Source of the DNA: Lacticaseibacillus kribbianus
GTDB lineage: Bacteria; Bacillota; Bacilli; Lactobacillales; Lactobacillaceae
Length of the DNA: 64,000 nucleotides
NCBI RefSeq assembly: GCF_020180945.1
Contig: NZ_JAIPUL010000001.1
Coordinates: 620,001-684,000, forward strand
Direction of reading: 5' to 3'
Below are positions 8,319-18,149 of this stretch, piece by piece; position 1 is the stretch's first letter, and each line of letters starts with the position of its first letter. The notes beneath the pieces were generated by a model. It was not told the DNA's origin and made no database searches. It saw only the letters and a program-made list of their open reading frames with translations. The translations under genes and the position numbers were made by a program.

Positions 8319-8747
8319 TTAGTCACCAACCTTTGCGCGGATGCCTTCGGCGATGGCCTCGAGCTGGGCCGGGGTGTAGTCGGCGGTGTGATCGCCGAAG
8401 TGGATGCTAAAGTCGTCGTCTTCCGAGTAGCGCGGGATCAGGTGAATGTGCGAGTGGAACACGCTTTGGTAGGCGACCTCACCGTTGTTGTTCAGCACGT
8501 TCAGGCCGAGAATGCGCGGGTCCGAGGCCTTGATGGCGCGGGCAATCTTTGGCAGGCGGGCGAAGACGGTTTCGGCCAAGGCCGTGTCGTAGGCGAACAG
8601 GTCGGCCACGTGGGTCTTGGGCACCAGCAGGGTGTGGCCCGGGGTGGCCTGGCTGATGTCCAGAAAGGCCAGAACGTCGTCGTCTTCGTACACCTTCACG
8701 CTGGGAATGTCCCCGGCGATGATTTTACAAAAAATGCAATCTGTCAT
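8319..8747 (-). CDS. hit: HIT-family nucleotide hydrolase
   Basis: A 142-residue histidine-triad protein. CIFCKI at residues 4-9 supplies zinc ligands. The C-terminal HSHIHLIPR (His98, His100, His102) is the catalytic triad that hydrolyses nucleoside phosphoramidates or dinucleotides. The start ATG at 8747 follows GAGGAAA; an open frame of 40 further codons upstream lacks a ribosome site. It diverges from ecsA, as in other lactobacilli. Confidence 0.94.
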   Translation of the reverse strand: MTDCIFCKIIAGDIPSVKVYEDDDVLAFLDISQATPGHTLLVPKTHVADLFAYDTALAETVFARLPKIARAIKASDPRILGLNVLNNNGEVAYQSVFHSHIHLIPRYSEDDDFSIHFGDHTADYTPAQLEAIAEGIRAKVGD

Positions 8748-8778
8748 GCGGTTTCCTCTTTCCTCAAATGCCGTGCGG

Positions 8779-8809
8779 TTGAGTTTTTGATTTGATTTCA
8801 TGCTATCAT
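8779..8809 (+). promoter_or_regulatory. Promoter of ecsAB
   Basis: Extended -10 TGCTATCAT (8801-8809) with a weak TTGAGT 19 bp upstream. It lies in the 100-bp AT-richer divergent region between hit and ecsA. Confidence 0.55.
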
Positions 8810-8847
8810 AAATGTAACTGAAATCACAGACGAAAGCAGGGACCCAC

Positions 8848-9585
8848 ATGACCTTAACGCTGACCAATGTGACTGGCGGCTACGGCAACCTTCCAGTCCT
8901 GAAACAGCTGAGCTTCACCGTGCCGGACGGCGCCATCGTCGGACTGATCGGGCTCAACGGCGCGGGCAAGTCGACGACCATCAAGCACATCATCGGGCTG
9001 CTCAAGCCGACCGGCGGCAGCATCGCCATCGACTCGGCGACCCTCGATACCGACGCGGACGCTTACCGGCGCGCCATCGCCTACGTGCCGGAGACGCCGG
9101 TTTTGTACCCGGAGCTGACGCTGCGCGAGCACCTCGAGCTGACCATCATGGCCTACGACCTCGAGCCCAAGGCGGCGTGGGCCCGCGCCGACGCGATGCT
9201 TGAGAAGTTCCGGCTGGCCAACAAGCTCGACTGGTTTCCGGCCAAGTTCTCCAAGGGGATGAAGCAGAAGGTGATGATCGTCGCCGCCTTCATGGTGGAG
9301 GCCAAGCTGACCATCATCGACGAGCCGTTCACCGGCCTCGATCCGCTGGCCGTTCACGACCTGCTGGACCTCGTGGTGGCGCGGCGCGCGGCCGGTGGGG
9401 CGGTCTTGATGTCCACACACATTCTGGCCACGGCCGAGCAGTTCGCCGACTCCTTCGTGCTGCTGCAGGACGGGCAGGTGCGCGCGGCCGGCACCAAGGC
9501 TGAGCTTCAGCAGGACTTTGCGCTGCCGGGGGCGTCGTTGGACGACATCTACATGGCGATGACGAAAGAGGCCGCCAATGGGTGA
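8848..9585 (+). CDS. ecsA: ABC transporter ATP-binding protein EcsA
   Basis: A 245-residue ATPase. Walker A is GLNGAGKST (residues 35-43). A Q-loop-like VPETPVLYPELTLREHL follows. The ABC signature is degenerate (FSKGMKQK, about 135). Walker B is LTIIDEPF (Asp158) and the switch His is in STHIL. It works with EcsB in the Ecs system, which in related bacteria affects intramembrane proteolysis and protein secretion. It overlaps ecsB by 8 bp. No ecsC homologue follows. Confidence 0.94.
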   Translation: MTLTLTNVTGGYGNLPVLKQLSFTVPDGAIVGLIGLNGAGKSTTIKHIIGLLKPTGGSIAIDSATLDTDADAYRRAIAYVPETPVLYPELTLREHLELTIMAYDLEPKAAWARADAMLEKFRLANKLDWFPAKFSKGMKQKVMIVAAFMVEAKLTIIDEPFTGLDPLAVHDLLDLVVARRAAGGAVLMSTHILATAEQFADSFVLLQDGQVRAAGTKAELQQDFALPGASLDDIYMAMTKEAANG

Positions 9586-10789
9586 GCTGTGGCGAAGCCG
9601 GTTGCGTCGGCACCAAAAAACGCAGTTCAAGTACCTGCAGTTCGTCTTCAACGATCACTTCGTCCTCGTGCTGGTCATCTTGGCCGGCGCGCTGCTCTAC
9701 GCCTACAGCACCTGGATCAAGACGCTCACGGTGACCTGGTGGCTGCGCCTGCTGCTCGGCCTGATTCTGGCGGGGCTGTTGAGCCTCGGCGGCCTCGCGT
9801 CGCTGGCCCAGGCGGCCGACAGCACCTTCCTGCTGCCGCAAACCGGGGCGTTCGCCAAGCTGTTGCTGCGCGCGCGGCGCTATAGCCTGCTGTTGCCGCT
9901 GGTGGTGCTGGCCCTGGCCGCCCTGGCCTGCGCGCCGATGCTTCAGGTGCTGGGCATCGCGCCGCTGGCCGGGGCGCTGACCTTGGGCGTGGCGCTGGTC
10001 GCGTTCAAGGACTGCGACCTGTGGCTGCAGCTTTTACGCTTCTACCCCGCATTTTTGCCGCGGTGGGCGACGCGCGCACTGCTGCTGCTCGTGGCCTTTG
10101 CCGCCCTCACGCTGGGGCTGTTCCTTCACCCGGTCGTGGCCGCGGCGGTCGCGCTGGTGCTGGACCTCGGGCTGCGCTGGCAGCTCGGCGACCACTTCGC
10201 GCCGGCCGGACTTGACTGGCTCGGGCTCATCGCCTTTGAGGAGCGGCGGCAGGGGCGGCTCTACCGCTTCTACAACCTGTTCACCGACGTGCCGGGGCTC
10301 GGCGGTGGGGTGCGGCGCAGGCGGTACCTCGACTTTCTGGCGCACCTGGTGTCGCAAAACCACGCGCACGCCTGGGACTTCCTTTACGTGCGCGGGTTCC
10401 TGCGCCGCACCGAGTTCTCCGGGCTGTACCTGCGGCTGTTGGTAATCGGGGCGGTGGTGCTGACCTTCGCCAAGCCGCTGTGGCTGGTCGCGCTTTTGGC
10501 CGCACTGTTCGTCTACCTGGTCGGGTTCCAGCTGCTGCCCTTGGCCCTGGCCTCCGACGACATCGTGTTCACGCACCTTTACCCGCTGCCGGCGGCGCAG
10601 CGCAACCGCGCGTTCGGCCGGCTGGTGCTGGTGCTCCTGGTGCTTTTAGCGCTGCTATTGTCTGTGGGGCTTGTGGTCACCGGCCGCTTCCTGGCGGCGG
10701 GCGTGGCCGTCGGCGCCGGACTGGTGCTGGCCTGTGGTTTTGCGCTGTGGTACCTGCCGATGCGGCTGGGCCGGCAAGCGCGGGGCTAA
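9578..10789 (+). CDS. ecsB: ABC transporter permease EcsB
   Basis: A 403-residue polytopic membrane protein with about eight to ten hydrophobic segments, rich in Leu. The N-terminal cytosolic stretch RLRRHQKTQFKYLQFVFNDHF is typical of EcsB. It forms the transporter with EcsA, whose gene it overlaps. The codon bias is extreme, with runs of CTG/CTT, so frames on the other strand are also open; those are shadows. Confidence 0.92.
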   Translation: MGELWRSRLRRHQKTQFKYLQFVFNDHFVLVLVILAGALLYAYSTWIKTLTVTWWLRLLLGLILAGLLSLGGLASLAQAADSTFLLPQTGAFAKLLLRARRYSLLLPLVVLALAALACAPMLQVLGIAPLAGALTLGVALVAFKDCDLWLQLLRFYPAFLPRWATRALLLLVAFAALTLGLFLHPVVAAAVALVLDLGLRWQLGDHFAPAGLDWLGLIAFEERRQGRLYRFYNLFTDVPGLGGGVRRRRYLDFLAHLVSQNHAHAWDFLYVRGFLRRTEFSGLYLRLLVIGAVVLTFAKPLWLVALLAALFVYLVGFQLLPLALASDDIVFTHLYPLPAAQRNRAFGRLVLVLLVLLALLLSVGLVVTGRFLAAGVAVGAGLVLACGFALWYLPMRLGRQARG

Positions 10790-10800
10790 AATCGCGCGAA

Positions 10801-10833
10801 ACGCCTTGACGTCAGGCGTCAATCGTGTAAGAT
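10801..10833 (+). promoter_or_regulatory. Promoter of ccrZ with palindrome over the -35
   Basis: TTGACG (10806-10811), 16-bp spacer, TAAGAT (10828-10833). The -35 box lies inside the inverted repeat ACGCCTTGACGTCAGGCGT (10801-10819), whose arms ACGCCT/AGGCGT could be an operator or a weak terminator for ecsB. The leader before the gene is about 85 bp. Confidence 0.65.
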
Positions 10834-10925
10834 TAATGTAGGAAATTAGTCACACGACTCTTGTCGGGATACGCAAGCGGCGCCTAGATGGGCAGTCCTG
10901 CGGCACTCGAACCAAGGAGAAGCCT

Positions 10926-11699
10926 ATGGATCTAGATTTAGAGCCCGGGTGGTCGCTGCAGCCAGTTGGCGGCACCACCGGCGGGGCCTTTATGGGTGTC
11001 TACGCCCACGAGAAATTCTTCTTAAAACGCAATGCGTCCCCCTTCTTGGCGGCCTTATCCGTTGAGGGCATCACGCCCAAGCTGATCTGGACCAAACGCA
11101 TTTCGACCGGCGACGTCCTGACGGCGCAGGAATGGCTGAACGGCCGGACTCTGACGCGCGAGCAGATGAACACGCCGATGGTGGCCGGGCTGTTGGCCAA
11201 GGTGCACCGCTCGACGCTTCTGAAGCGCATGCTGCAGAAGGTCGGCGGCCTCACCCAGACGCCAGAGCAGCTGCGCGCCCAGTACGTGGCCGACCTGCCC
11301 CAGGCGCTGCGCCAACACCCGCTGGTGCTCGAGGTCTCCAAGCGCCTGCGCCAGCTGCCACCGCGGCCGCGCACGCTGTGGGTGTGTCACGGCGACCTGA
11401 ACCACAAGAACTGGCTGCTGTCCGACAACGAGAAGCTCTACCTGGTCGACTGGGACCAGGCCAGCCTCGGCGACATCGCCTTTGACCTGTCTGTCGTCTT
11501 GATCAACTACGTGCCGCGCGCACAGTGGGGGGACTGGCTGGCCGCGTACGGCGTGGCGCTCACGCCGGACCTGAGCGCCCGCATCGCGTGGTACGGGCAG
11601 CTGCACCTGCTCAATGAGATCAAGCGCAACTACGAGAAGCAGCGCTACACCGATATGAACCGGGCCTTACTTCAGCTCTCACAGCTGGTGGCCGAATGA
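10926..11699 (+). CDS. ccrZ: Choline/aminoglycoside-kinase-fold protein CcrZ (YtmP)
   Basis: A 257-residue kinase-fold protein. The catalytic loop is [11 protein letters not shown] (His155) and the metal-binding motif VDWD (about 174). The ATP-site N-lobe is short. CcrZ in pneumococcus phosphorylates small sugars and couples DnaA activity to division. YtmP next to trmB is the conserved Firmicutes order seen here. The start ATG follows AAGGAGAAGCC. A GGGCTGTG/CACAGCCC hairpin without a T run separates it from trmB. Confidence 0.88.
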   Translation: MDLDLEPGWSLQPVGGTTGGAFMGVYAHEKFFLKRNASPFLAALSVEGITPKLIWTKRISTGDVLTAQEWLNGRTLTREQMNTPMVAGLLAKVHRSTLLKRMLQKVGGLTQTPEQLRAQYVADLPQALRQHPLVLEVSKRLRQLPPRPRTLWVCHGDLNHKNWLLSDNEKLYLVDWDQASLGDIAFDLSVVLINYVPRAQWGDWLAAYGVALTPDLSARIAWYGQLHLLNEIKRNYEKQRYTDMNRALLQLSQLVAE

Positions 11700-11760
11700 A
11701 ACCTGCGGGCTGTGTCGTATCGGCACAGCCCGTAACTTATGCCTAAAACTGGAGGAAATC

Positions 11761-12408
11761 ATGCGTTTACGAAACAAGCCTTGGGCGGCCCCGCTGATTG
11801 CGGCGCACCCCGAGTACATCACGGTTCGCCCCGTCGGCATGACCGGCAAGTGGCAGAGCAAGTTCGACCAGGCGCGGCCGCTCGCCCTTGAGGTGGGCTC
11901 GGGCAAGGGCAAGTTCATCGTCGAGATGGCCCAGGCCCACCCGGAGCAAAACTTCATCGCCCTTGAGATCCAGGAGGTCGCCATCGCGTACATCCTGCGC
12001 AAGCAGGTGGCGCTGAACCTGCCGAACCTCCAGCTGATTCTGGGCGACGGGGCGGATCTCACGGATTACTTCGCGCCGGGCGAGGTGGCCAACCTCTACC
12101 TGAACTTCTCCGATCCCTGGCCGAAGTCCAAGCACGTCAAAAGACGCCTGACCTACGCCAGCTTCCTGGCGCAGTATCAGGCGATCATGGATCCCGCCGG
12201 CAGCCTGCAGTTCAAGACCGACAACCAGGGCTTTTTCGAATACTCACTGGTCAGCATGAACAACTACGGCATGGTGTTCGACCTCGTGTCTTTGGACGTG
12301 CACCAGGACGCGCGCATCGAGGGCAACGTCGAGACCGAGTATGAGCACAAGTTCTCGGCCAAGGGTGGGCGGATTCACGAGCTGGTCGCGCACTTCAAGC
12401 GCGGGTGA
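11761..12408 (+). CDS. trmB: tRNA (guanine-N7-)-methyltransferase TrmB
   Basis: A 215-residue SAM-dependent enzyme that makes m7G46 in tRNA. The SAM loop is [10 protein letters not shown] and the family signature [12 protein letters not shown] (about residue 117). The C-terminal TEYEHKF is conserved. The start ATG follows GGAGGAAATC. Its last 14 bases overlap the convergent gene 12395-12700. Confidence 0.95.
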   Translation: MRLRNKPWAAPLIAAHPEYITVRPVGMTGKWQSKFDQARPLALEVGSGKGKFIVEMAQAHPEQNFIALEIQEVAIAYILRKQVALNLPNLQLILGDGADLTDYFAPGEVANLYLNFSDPWPKSKHVKRRLTYASFLAQYQAIMDPAGSLQFKTDNQGFFEYSLVSMNNYGMVFDLVSLDVHQDARIEGNVETEYEHKFSAKGGRIHELVAHFKRG

Positions 12409-12700
12409 GCGACAGCAGCTTGCCGGATTGGCTGACGACGAAGGTGAAGGTGGCCGTGGCGGTGGTGATGCCGCCGCGGTAGGTCGCGATCAGGTGGTCG
12501 TCCACCCAGCCGGCGTCCGGGGTCATGTTGATCCAGCCGCCGGTGCGATCGGCGGCGTCGGCGATCTGGGCGCTGACCTTCTTGAACAGGCGGTTGGGCA
12601 GGTAGTGGTGCCAGTAGTACGCGTAGGCGCGGGTGGCAGTGAAGCCGGCGGCGCCGGCGACCAGCGCGGTCGCCGCGGCGTAATGCAGACGTTTGGCCAT
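12395..12700 (-). CDS. Small secreted or membrane-anchored hypothetical protein
   Basis: A 101-residue protein with an N-terminal hydrophobic segment ([24 protein letters not shown]) that could be a signal anchor. A compact domain follows, containing [13 protein letters not shown] and [19 protein letters not shown]. The start is the ATG at 12700 with AAAGAGGG upstream. A TATAAT in the minus direction lies at 12735-12730. It is convergent with, and slightly overlaps, trmB. I do not recognise a named family; small proteins in this position are common in lactobacilli. Confidence 0.65.
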   Translation of the reverse strand: MAKRLHYAAATALVAGAAGFTATRAYAYYWHHYLPNRLFKKVSAQIADAADRTGGWINMTPDAGWVDDHLIATYRGGITTATATFTFVVSQSGKLLSLTRA

Positions 12701-12757
12701 GTGAGTCCCTCTTTTCTGTGGTTGCGTTAATTATAATCCAGAAGTACACTGGCTGCA

Positions 12758-12808
12758 TTGTCAAACGCGCCGAAATCGTGTATGATTCACTTGTAAAACG
12801 TAAGTGAA
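12758..12808 (+). promoter_or_regulatory. Consensus-like promoter of ytpP with inverted repeat at the start site
   Basis: TTGTCA (12758-12763), 17-bp spacer, TATGAT (12781-12786). The arms TTCACTT (12786-12792) and AAGTGAA (12802-12808) bracket the expected transcription start and may be an operator. Confidence 0.7.
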
Positions 12809-12820
12809 AGGACGAGGACT

Positions 12821-13141
12821 ATGCAAAAATTTGATTCCAACGAGAAGATTTTGGCCGCCGCTAACGCCGCCGGCAAGAAGATGCTGTTTTTCAGCGCGGA
12901 CTGGTGCCCGGATTGCACCTTCATCAAGCCGGCCATGCCCGCCATCGAGGCCGAGTACCCGGACTACCAGTTCATCTACGTTGACCGCGACGAGAACATC
13001 GAGATTGCCCAGGACAAGGGTGTCATGGGCATCCCAAGCTTCATCGCCATCGAAGACGGCAAGGAAATTGGCCGCTTCGTCAACGGCGACCGCAAGACCC
13101 GCCAGGAGGTTGAGACCTTCATCAACGGCTTGCCAGCATAA
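12821..13141 (+). CDS. ytpP: Thioredoxin-like protein YtpP
   Basis: A 106-residue thioredoxin-fold protein. The active site is WCPDC (Cys30 and Cys33 in the FSADWCPDCTF context), with the cis-proline in GIPSF. The Asp inside the active site is unlike ordinary thioredoxin (CGPC) and matches the YtpP family. Its redox partner is unknown. It is probably co-transcribed with ytpR 21 bp downstream, as in Bacillus. Confidence 0.88.
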   Translation: MQKFDSNEKILAAANAAGKKMLFFSADWCPDCTFIKPAMPAIEAEYPDYQFIYVDRDENIEIAQDKGVMGIPSFIAIEDGKEIGRFVNGDRKTRQEVETFINGLPA

Positions 13142-13162
13142 TTAAGGAGGACGATTACCAGT

Positions 13163-13798
13163 ATGTTGATCACCAGTGTTAACCATCAGGCGTGGGGGGA
13201 CACCCTCGTCGCCGTGCTCGGTCCGGATCCGGACCAGCAGACCGTGCGCGTTGCCCAGGACATCGTGGGCATCTACGACGAACAAGGCAGCGCCGTGGGC
13301 TTCAACTTCTTTCACGCCAGCCAATGGGTCGGTGAGCTCGAAGGCGAGGGTCAGGTGTTCTTGGACGCGGCCCAAGTGGCCAAGCTCAACGCCGCGCTTG
13401 CCGCGGCGGACCTGCCCGGCACGCTTGAGGTCGATGGCTCGCACCTGGTGATTGGCAAAATCGTCGGCTTTGAGCCGCACCCGGATTCCGACCACCTGCA
13501 CATCACGCAGGTCGACCTGGGCGATGGCCACACCGAGCAGATCGTCTGCGGCGCGCCGAACGCCGCTCTGGGGCAGACCGTGGTGGCGGCGACGCCCGGC
13601 ACCATGATGCCGGATGGCAAGCTGATCTGGCCGGGTGAGCTGCGCGGCGTCGCATCGTACGGCATGCTGTGCGCCGCGCGCGAGCTGGCCATCCCGAACG
13701 CGCCGCAGCAGCGCGGCATCCTGATTATGCCCGACGACATCGCGGCAGGCACCGCCTACGATCCGACCGTGGCCGCGGCCGTCGTCGCCGCGCAATAG
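13163..13798 (+). CDS. ytpR: YtpR-type tRNA-binding (EMAPII) domain protein
   Basis: A 211-residue protein. The N-terminal half is a small domain (FNFFHASQWVGELEGEGQVF). The C-terminal half is an EMAPII/tRNA-binding OB fold (VIGKIVGFEPHPDSDHLHITQVDLG, then IVCGAPN, then RGVASYGMLCAARELAI), homologous to the start of PheRS beta. Free-standing proteins of this type bind tRNA or other nucleic acid; their role is not settled. The start ATG follows AAGGAGGAC. It is in an operon with ytpP. Confidence 0.9.
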   Translation: MLITSVNHQAWGDTLVAVLGPDPDQQTVRVAQDIVGIYDEQGSAVGFNFFHASQWVGELEGEGQVFLDAAQVAKLNAALAAADLPGTLEVDGSHLVIGKIVGFEPHPDSDHLHITQVDLGDGHTEQIVCGAPNAALGQTVVAATPGTMMPDGKLIWPGELRGVASYGMLCAARELAIPNAPQQRGILIMPDDIAAGTAYDPTVAAAVVAAQ

Positions 13799-13811
13799 AC
13801 CCGAACCACAG

Positions 13812-13838
13812 AACCGCCGACGAGTTCGGCGGTTTTTT
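13812..13838 (+). terminator. Terminator of ytpP-ytpR
   Basis: AACCGCCGA-cgag-TTCGGCGGTT followed by T residues. The sftA promoter follows within 30 bp. Confidence 0.93.
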
Positions 13839-13898
13839 GATTGGGGCGGCGCAACGTATGGTAGAATTATGTCATTAGTGAAAATGGGAGTTGATGAT

Positions 13899-16733
13899 AT
13901 GCCGCACTACGACGGTCCGGCGTTCAACCGGGAACCACACACAACAGAGCCGGCCTATCCACTGCCGAAGTACAAGCCGCGCCAGCCAAAGCCCCGCGCA
14001 GACCAGCCTGGGAAAATGGCGGCAGCGGCGGCCAAGCCCGCGCTCGAGGATGCGGGGCGGCACTCCATCGACCCGCTCGCGGCCCTGATCGCGGTGCCCA
14101 AGCACCGCCCGCACCCGAAGAAGGTGGTCGTGGACTACGGCGCAATCGTGACCGCGATGCGGCCGGATCCGGCAGCGGTTTATTTGTTCACCACGGCCGC
14201 GGACGATGAGGCCGAGGCGCTGACCGCGACTGCGACGGTCGAGGCGCCGGGGGCCCAGACTGTTGGAGACGACCAGCAGGTGGACACCGTCGCGCCGGCA
14301 CCGGCTGACCCCACGCCGGTTGCTGCCACGGCGACCCCGGACTTCGAACCAATGCCGGCCGATGCGGCTTCAGTTGCAGCCGTTGGCGCTTCGGACGCGG
14401 AGGACGCGGCCGACGAGGAAGCACCGGCCGATGCGGCTGTCGAAGACCACGAGCAGATTGTCGAGAACGCAGACGATGATGTGGCGGCCGAGACCGAAGC
14501 GACTGCGGCGGTCACCGAAACCGCCGAGGGGTCGAGCCCGAGTGAGCCCGAGAATGTCGGTGCAAACGATGAGCCCGACATCGCCGAGACCGATACAGGG
14601 GCAGCGGTGACGGCAGAACCTGATGAACCTGCAGAAACCGCAGAAACTGTCGATGTGGCCGCCTCCCGTGATGACGAAGCGCTTGACGACGTGATCACGA
14701 CGCCAATCGTTGAGGCGGATGCGGCGGCGACAGGGGATGACCCGACTGCAGCTGCGGATGGCGCACCGATCGCCGGCGAGGCGAAAGTGAGCGAGACTGC
14801 GGAGGAGGCCCCGGTGGCCGCCACGGTGTCGGAGCTGATCGCCACCGGCCAGCCACTGCCGGCCGAACCGACGCTCAAGTCGGAGCAAAAGAAGGCGAAG
14901 ACGCCGGCGGCGCGGCCTTCGAAGCTGCCGAACCCGTACGCGGTGCGGGATTCGGTGCGCGAGTACCTGAAGGCCAAGCGGGCCGCCAAAAAGGCCGCGG
15001 TGGGTGTGACCCCGCCGTCGCCTCAGCCAACCATCGCGCAGTCGGCACCGGCCGCGCCGTCGCGCGAGCCGATGACCGGCCCGTCCGCCGCAATCGCGGA
15101 ACCGGCGCCGACTGACACGTTGACGCCTCATGCTCCGGGCAACACCGATGATGTCGGGGCGGGCGCAGGGGAGGGGGCCGCTACGCCGGCCGCCTTGCGT
15201 GTCGCAGAGCCGACGCCACCCGATGTCGTGCCGGCGTTAGCCGTGAGCGCGTCCGAGCCGGAGGCGCTACCCGCGTCGAAGCCGGCTGCGACCACGGCGC
15301 CCGAGGCGCCTTACGCGATGCCGCCGTTGAGCCTGCTGGCGCCACCGGTGGTCCAGGATCACGACGCGCTTGAGGGCTGGGTGGCCGACAAGGCCGCGCA
15401 GCTGGACGAGACGCTGGCCGCTTTTCACGTCGAGGCCCACACGGTGGCGCACACCGTCGGGCCGACCGTCACCCAGTTCCAGGTGGCGCTCGAGCCGGGG
15501 GTCAAGGTCAACAAGATCACTAACCTGACCGACGACCTGAAGCTGGCGCTTGCCGCCAAGGACATCCGCATCGAGGCGCCGATTCCGGGCAAGTCGACGG
15601 TCGGCATCGAGATTCCCAACCTCCACCCGCGGCCGGTGATGCTGCGCGAGGTGCTGGGTTCGCCGGTGTTTCAGGACGCCAAGTCACCGCTGACGGTGGC
15701 GCTTGGGGTCGACCTGTTCGGCCAGCCTCAGGTCACCACCCTGGACAAAATGCCGCACGGCCTGATCGCCGGCGCCACCGGGTCCGGGAAGTCCGTGTTC
15801 ATCAACTCGCTTTTGACGTCGCTGCTTTACAAGGCGACGCCGCAGCAGGTGCGGTTGTTGCTCATCGACCCCAAGGCGGTGGAGCTCGCCGTCTACAATG
15901 GCCTGCCGCACCTGGTGTCGCCGGTCGTGTCCGACCCCAAGGCCGCAAGCGCGGCGCTGAAGTGGGCGGTCGACGAGATGGAGGAGCGCTACCAGAAGCT
16001 CGCGGCGGCCGGGGCCCGCAACCTCAAGCAGTTCAACGAGATGGCGGAGGCGCACGGCGACTACGGGCTGGTGATGCCGCACATCGTGATCATCGTGGAC
16101 GAGCTGGCCGACCTGATGATGGTCGCGGCCACCGAGTTCCAGGACTACATTGCGCGCATCACGGCCAAGGCACGCGCTGCCGGCATTCACCTGATTGTCG
16201 CGACGCAGCGCCCGTCGGTGGACGTGATCACCGGCACCATTAAGAACAACATTCCGACGCGCATCGCCTTCATGGTCGCAAGCCAGGTTGACTCGCGCAC
16301 CATCATCGACCACAACGGCGCCGAGCGCCTGCTGGGCAAAGGTGATATGCTATACCTTGGCAACGGCGCCAGCCAGCCGATTCGGCTGCAGGGGACGTTC
16401 GTGGACCGCGAGATCGAGTCGATCGTCGACTTTGTCAAGCAGCAGCGGGCGCCACAGTACCTGTTCCAGCCGGACAAGCTGGTCGCGCACGCCAACGCCG
16501 TTGAGGCGCAGGACGCGCTTTTCCCTGATGTACTCAAGTACCTAGTGGGGGAGAAAAACGTCTCGACGTCCAAGCTGCAACGCGTCTTTTCAATCGGCTA
16601 CAACCGCGCCGCCAACCTGATCGACGAGCTCGAGATGCGTCACTACATCTCGCCGGCCAACGGGTCCAAGCCGCGCGACGTCTACTTCAACAAGGAAGAC
16701 CTGCCCAAGCCGATCGACCAAACCGCACATTAA
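13899..16733 (+). CDS. sftA: DNA translocase of the FtsK/SpoIIIE family, soluble SftA type
   Basis: A 944-residue ATPase that moves trapped chromosome DNA through the division plane. No membrane segments are seen, so it is SftA-like rather than FtsK. Residues about 100-480 are an acidic, Ala/Thr/Pro-rich, apparently disordered linker. The motor has Walker A GATGSGKS (about 625) and Walker [12 protein letters not shown] (about 734). The C-terminal gamma winged helix ([23 protein letters not shown]) reads polarity sequences. The start is the ATG at 13899 after GGGAG; the upstream in-frame ATG at 13869 lies within the promoter (TGGTAGAAT ends at 13867). murC follows, as in Bacillus (sftA-murC). 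Confidence 0.92.
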   Translation: MPHYDGPAFNREPHTTEPAYPLPKYKPRQPKPRADQPGKMAAAAAKPALEDAGRHSIDPLAALIAVPKHRPHPKKVVVDYGAIVTAMRPDPAAVYLFTTAADDEAEALTATATVEAPGAQTVGDDQQVDTVAPAPADPTPVAATATPDFEPMPADAASVAAVGASDAEDAADEEAPADAAVEDHEQIVENADDDVAAETEATAAVTETAEGSSPSEPENVGANDEPDIAETDTGAAVTAEPDEPAETAETVDVAASRDDEALDDVITTPIVEADAAATGDDPTAAADGAPIAGEAKVSETAEEAPVAATVSELIATGQPLPAEPTLKSEQKKAKTPAARPSKLPNPYAVRDSVREYLKAKRAAKKAAVGVTPPSPQPTIAQSAPAAPSREPMTGPSAAIAEPAPTDTLTPHAPGNTDDVGAGAGEGAATPAALRVAEPTPPDVVPALAVSASEPEALPASKPAATTAPEAPYAMPPLSLLAPPVVQDHDALEGWVADKAAQLDETLAAFHVEAHTVAHTVGPTVTQFQVALEPGVKVNKITNLTDDLKLALAAKDIRIEAPIPGKSTVGIEIPNLHPRPVMLREVLGSPVFQDAKSPLTVALGVDLFGQPQVTTLDKMPHGLIAGATGSGKSVFINSLLTSLLYKATPQQVRLLLIDPKAVELAVYNGLPHLVSPVVSDPKAASAALKWAVDEMEERYQKLAAAGARNLKQFNEMAEAHGDYGLVMPHIVIIVDELADLMMVAATEFQDYIARITAKARAAGIHLIVATQRPSVDVITGTIKNNIPTRIAFMVASQVDSRTIIDHNGAERLLGKGDMLYLGNGASQPIRLQGTFVDREIESIVDFVKQQRAPQYLFQPDKLVAHANAVEAQDALFPDVLKYLVGEKNVSTSKLQRVFSIGYNRAANLIDELEMRHYISPANGSKPRDVYFNKEDLPKPIDQTAH

Positions 16734-16746
16734 GAGGGGAACACAA

Positions 16747-18069
16747 TTGACAGAAACTGATTACTTCATCGGCATCAAGGGCTCGGGCATGAGCGCCCTG
16801 GCCGAAATTTTGCACGACCTGGGCCACACGGTGCTGGGCTCCGACATCACGCAGTACACCTTTACCCAGCGCGGCCTCGCCGCCGCTGGCATCGAGATGC
16901 TGCCGTTCGACGCGGCCAACATCAAGCCGGGCTACACCATCATCTGCGGCAACTCGTTCACCGACGAGCACCCAGAGGTCAAGGCCGCCAAGGCGCTCGG
17001 CCTGCCGTTTTTCCGCTACCACGAGTACCTCGGCAAGCTGCTGGGCGACTACACCAGCATCGGCGTCGCCGGCGCGCACGGCAAGACCAGCACCACCGGG
17101 CTTTTGGCCCACACGCTCAGCGGCATCGAAAAAACGTCCTACCTGATCGGCGACGGCACCGGCAAGGGCACGCCCGATTCCAAGTTCTTCGTCTTCGAGG
17201 CCGACGAGTACCGGCGCCACTTCCTCGCGTACGCCCCGGACTACCTGATCATGACCAACATCGACTTCGACCACCCGGACTACTACACCGGCATCGAGGA
17301 CGTCTACTCGGCCTTCGAGGCGGAGGGCAAGCAGGTCAAAAAGGCGATTTTCGCCTGGGGCGACGACCCGTGGCTGCGCAAGCTCGACGTCGACGTGCCG
17401 GTTTACTACTACGGCGAAAAGGACACGGACGACTTCGTGGCCAAAAACATCAGCCGCACCACCACGGGTTCGAGCTTCGACGCCTTCCACGAAGGCCAGC
17501 TGATCGGCCACTTCTTCGTGCCGCTGTTCGGGGATCACAGCGTCCTGAACGCCCTGGCCGTCGTGGCCGTCGGCGTCACCGAGCACCTTGATCCGGAGTA
17601 CATCGCGCGCGAGCTTGCAAGCTTCGCCGGCGTCAAGCGCCGCTTCTCCGAAAAGAAGATGGGGGATGCCGTGATCATCGACGACTACGCGCACCACCCA
17701 AGCGAGATCAAGGCGACGCTCGACGCCGCCCGCCAGAAGTACCCGGACAAGCAGGTGGTCGCGGTCTTCCAGCCGCACACCTTCTCGCGCACCATCGCCT
17801 ACCTCGACGAGTTCGCCGAGACGCTGAGCAGCGCCGATGCCGTGTACGTCACGCCAATTTTCAGCTCCGCGCGCGAGCAGTCCGGCAGCGTGTCGGCCGA
17901 AGACCTCGCCGCCAAGATCAAGCAGGGTTACGTCATCAAGCTGGATGACATGTCGCCGCTTCTGGACTACAAGGACGCCGCCTACGTCTTCATGGGCGCC
18001 GGCGACATCCAGAAGTACGAGGTCGCCTTCGAGAACCTGCTGTCCGACGTCTCCCCGAAGACCAACTAG
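16747..18069 (+). CDS. murC: UDP-N-acetylmuramate--L-alanine ligase
   Basis: A 440-residue enzyme that adds the first amino acid of the peptidoglycan stem peptide. Motifs: N-terminal [11 protein letters not shown] for UDP-MurNAc, [11 protein letters not shown] (catalytic Lys about 113) for [13 protein letters not shown], and the [14 protein letters not shown] block of the C-terminal domain. It starts with TTG at 16747, placed correctly after AGAGGGGAAC. It lies 13 bp after sftA, so they probably share a transcript. Confidence 0.96.
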   Translation: MTETDYFIGIKGSGMSALAEILHDLGHTVLGSDITQYTFTQRGLAAAGIEMLPFDAANIKPGYTIICGNSFTDEHPEVKAAKALGLPFFRYHEYLGKLLGDYTSIGVAGAHGKTSTTGLLAHTLSGIEKTSYLIGDGTGKGTPDSKFFVFEADEYRRHFLAYAPDYLIMTNIDFDHPDYYTGIEDVYSAFEAEGKQVKKAIFAWGDDPWLRKLDVDVPVYYYGEKDTDDFVAKNISRTTTGSSFDAFHEGQLIGHFFVPLFGDHSVLNALAVVAVGVTEHLDPEYIARELASFAGVKRRFSEKKMGDAVIIDDYAHHPSEIKATLDAARQKYPDKQVVAVFQPHTFSRTIAYLDEFAETLSSADAVYVTPIFSSAREQSGSVSAEDLAAKIKQGYVIKLDDMSPLLDYKDAAYVFMGAGDIQKYEVAFENLLSDVSPKTN

Positions 18070-18107
18070 AAATCGGGCTTAGGTCCGACGGCCGGCAGCC
18101 CGCGACT

Positions 18108-18116
18108 TGGTACAAT
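18108..18116 (+). promoter_or_regulatory. Extended -10 promoter of the Bax-inhibitor-1-like gene
   Basis: TGGTACAAT, 33 bp before the ATG. No -35 match is seen. Confidence 0.6.
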
Positions 18117-18149
18117 GGGTGTATTCACTTACGAGAAAGGACTGATACG

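Noticed and set aside
13869..13898. Upstream ATG of sftA (13869) and second ATG (13884) as start codons
   Set aside because: The promoter's -10 box ends at 13867, so the first ATG would precede the transcript start. The second lacks a ribosome site, while 13899 has GGGAG at 8 bp.
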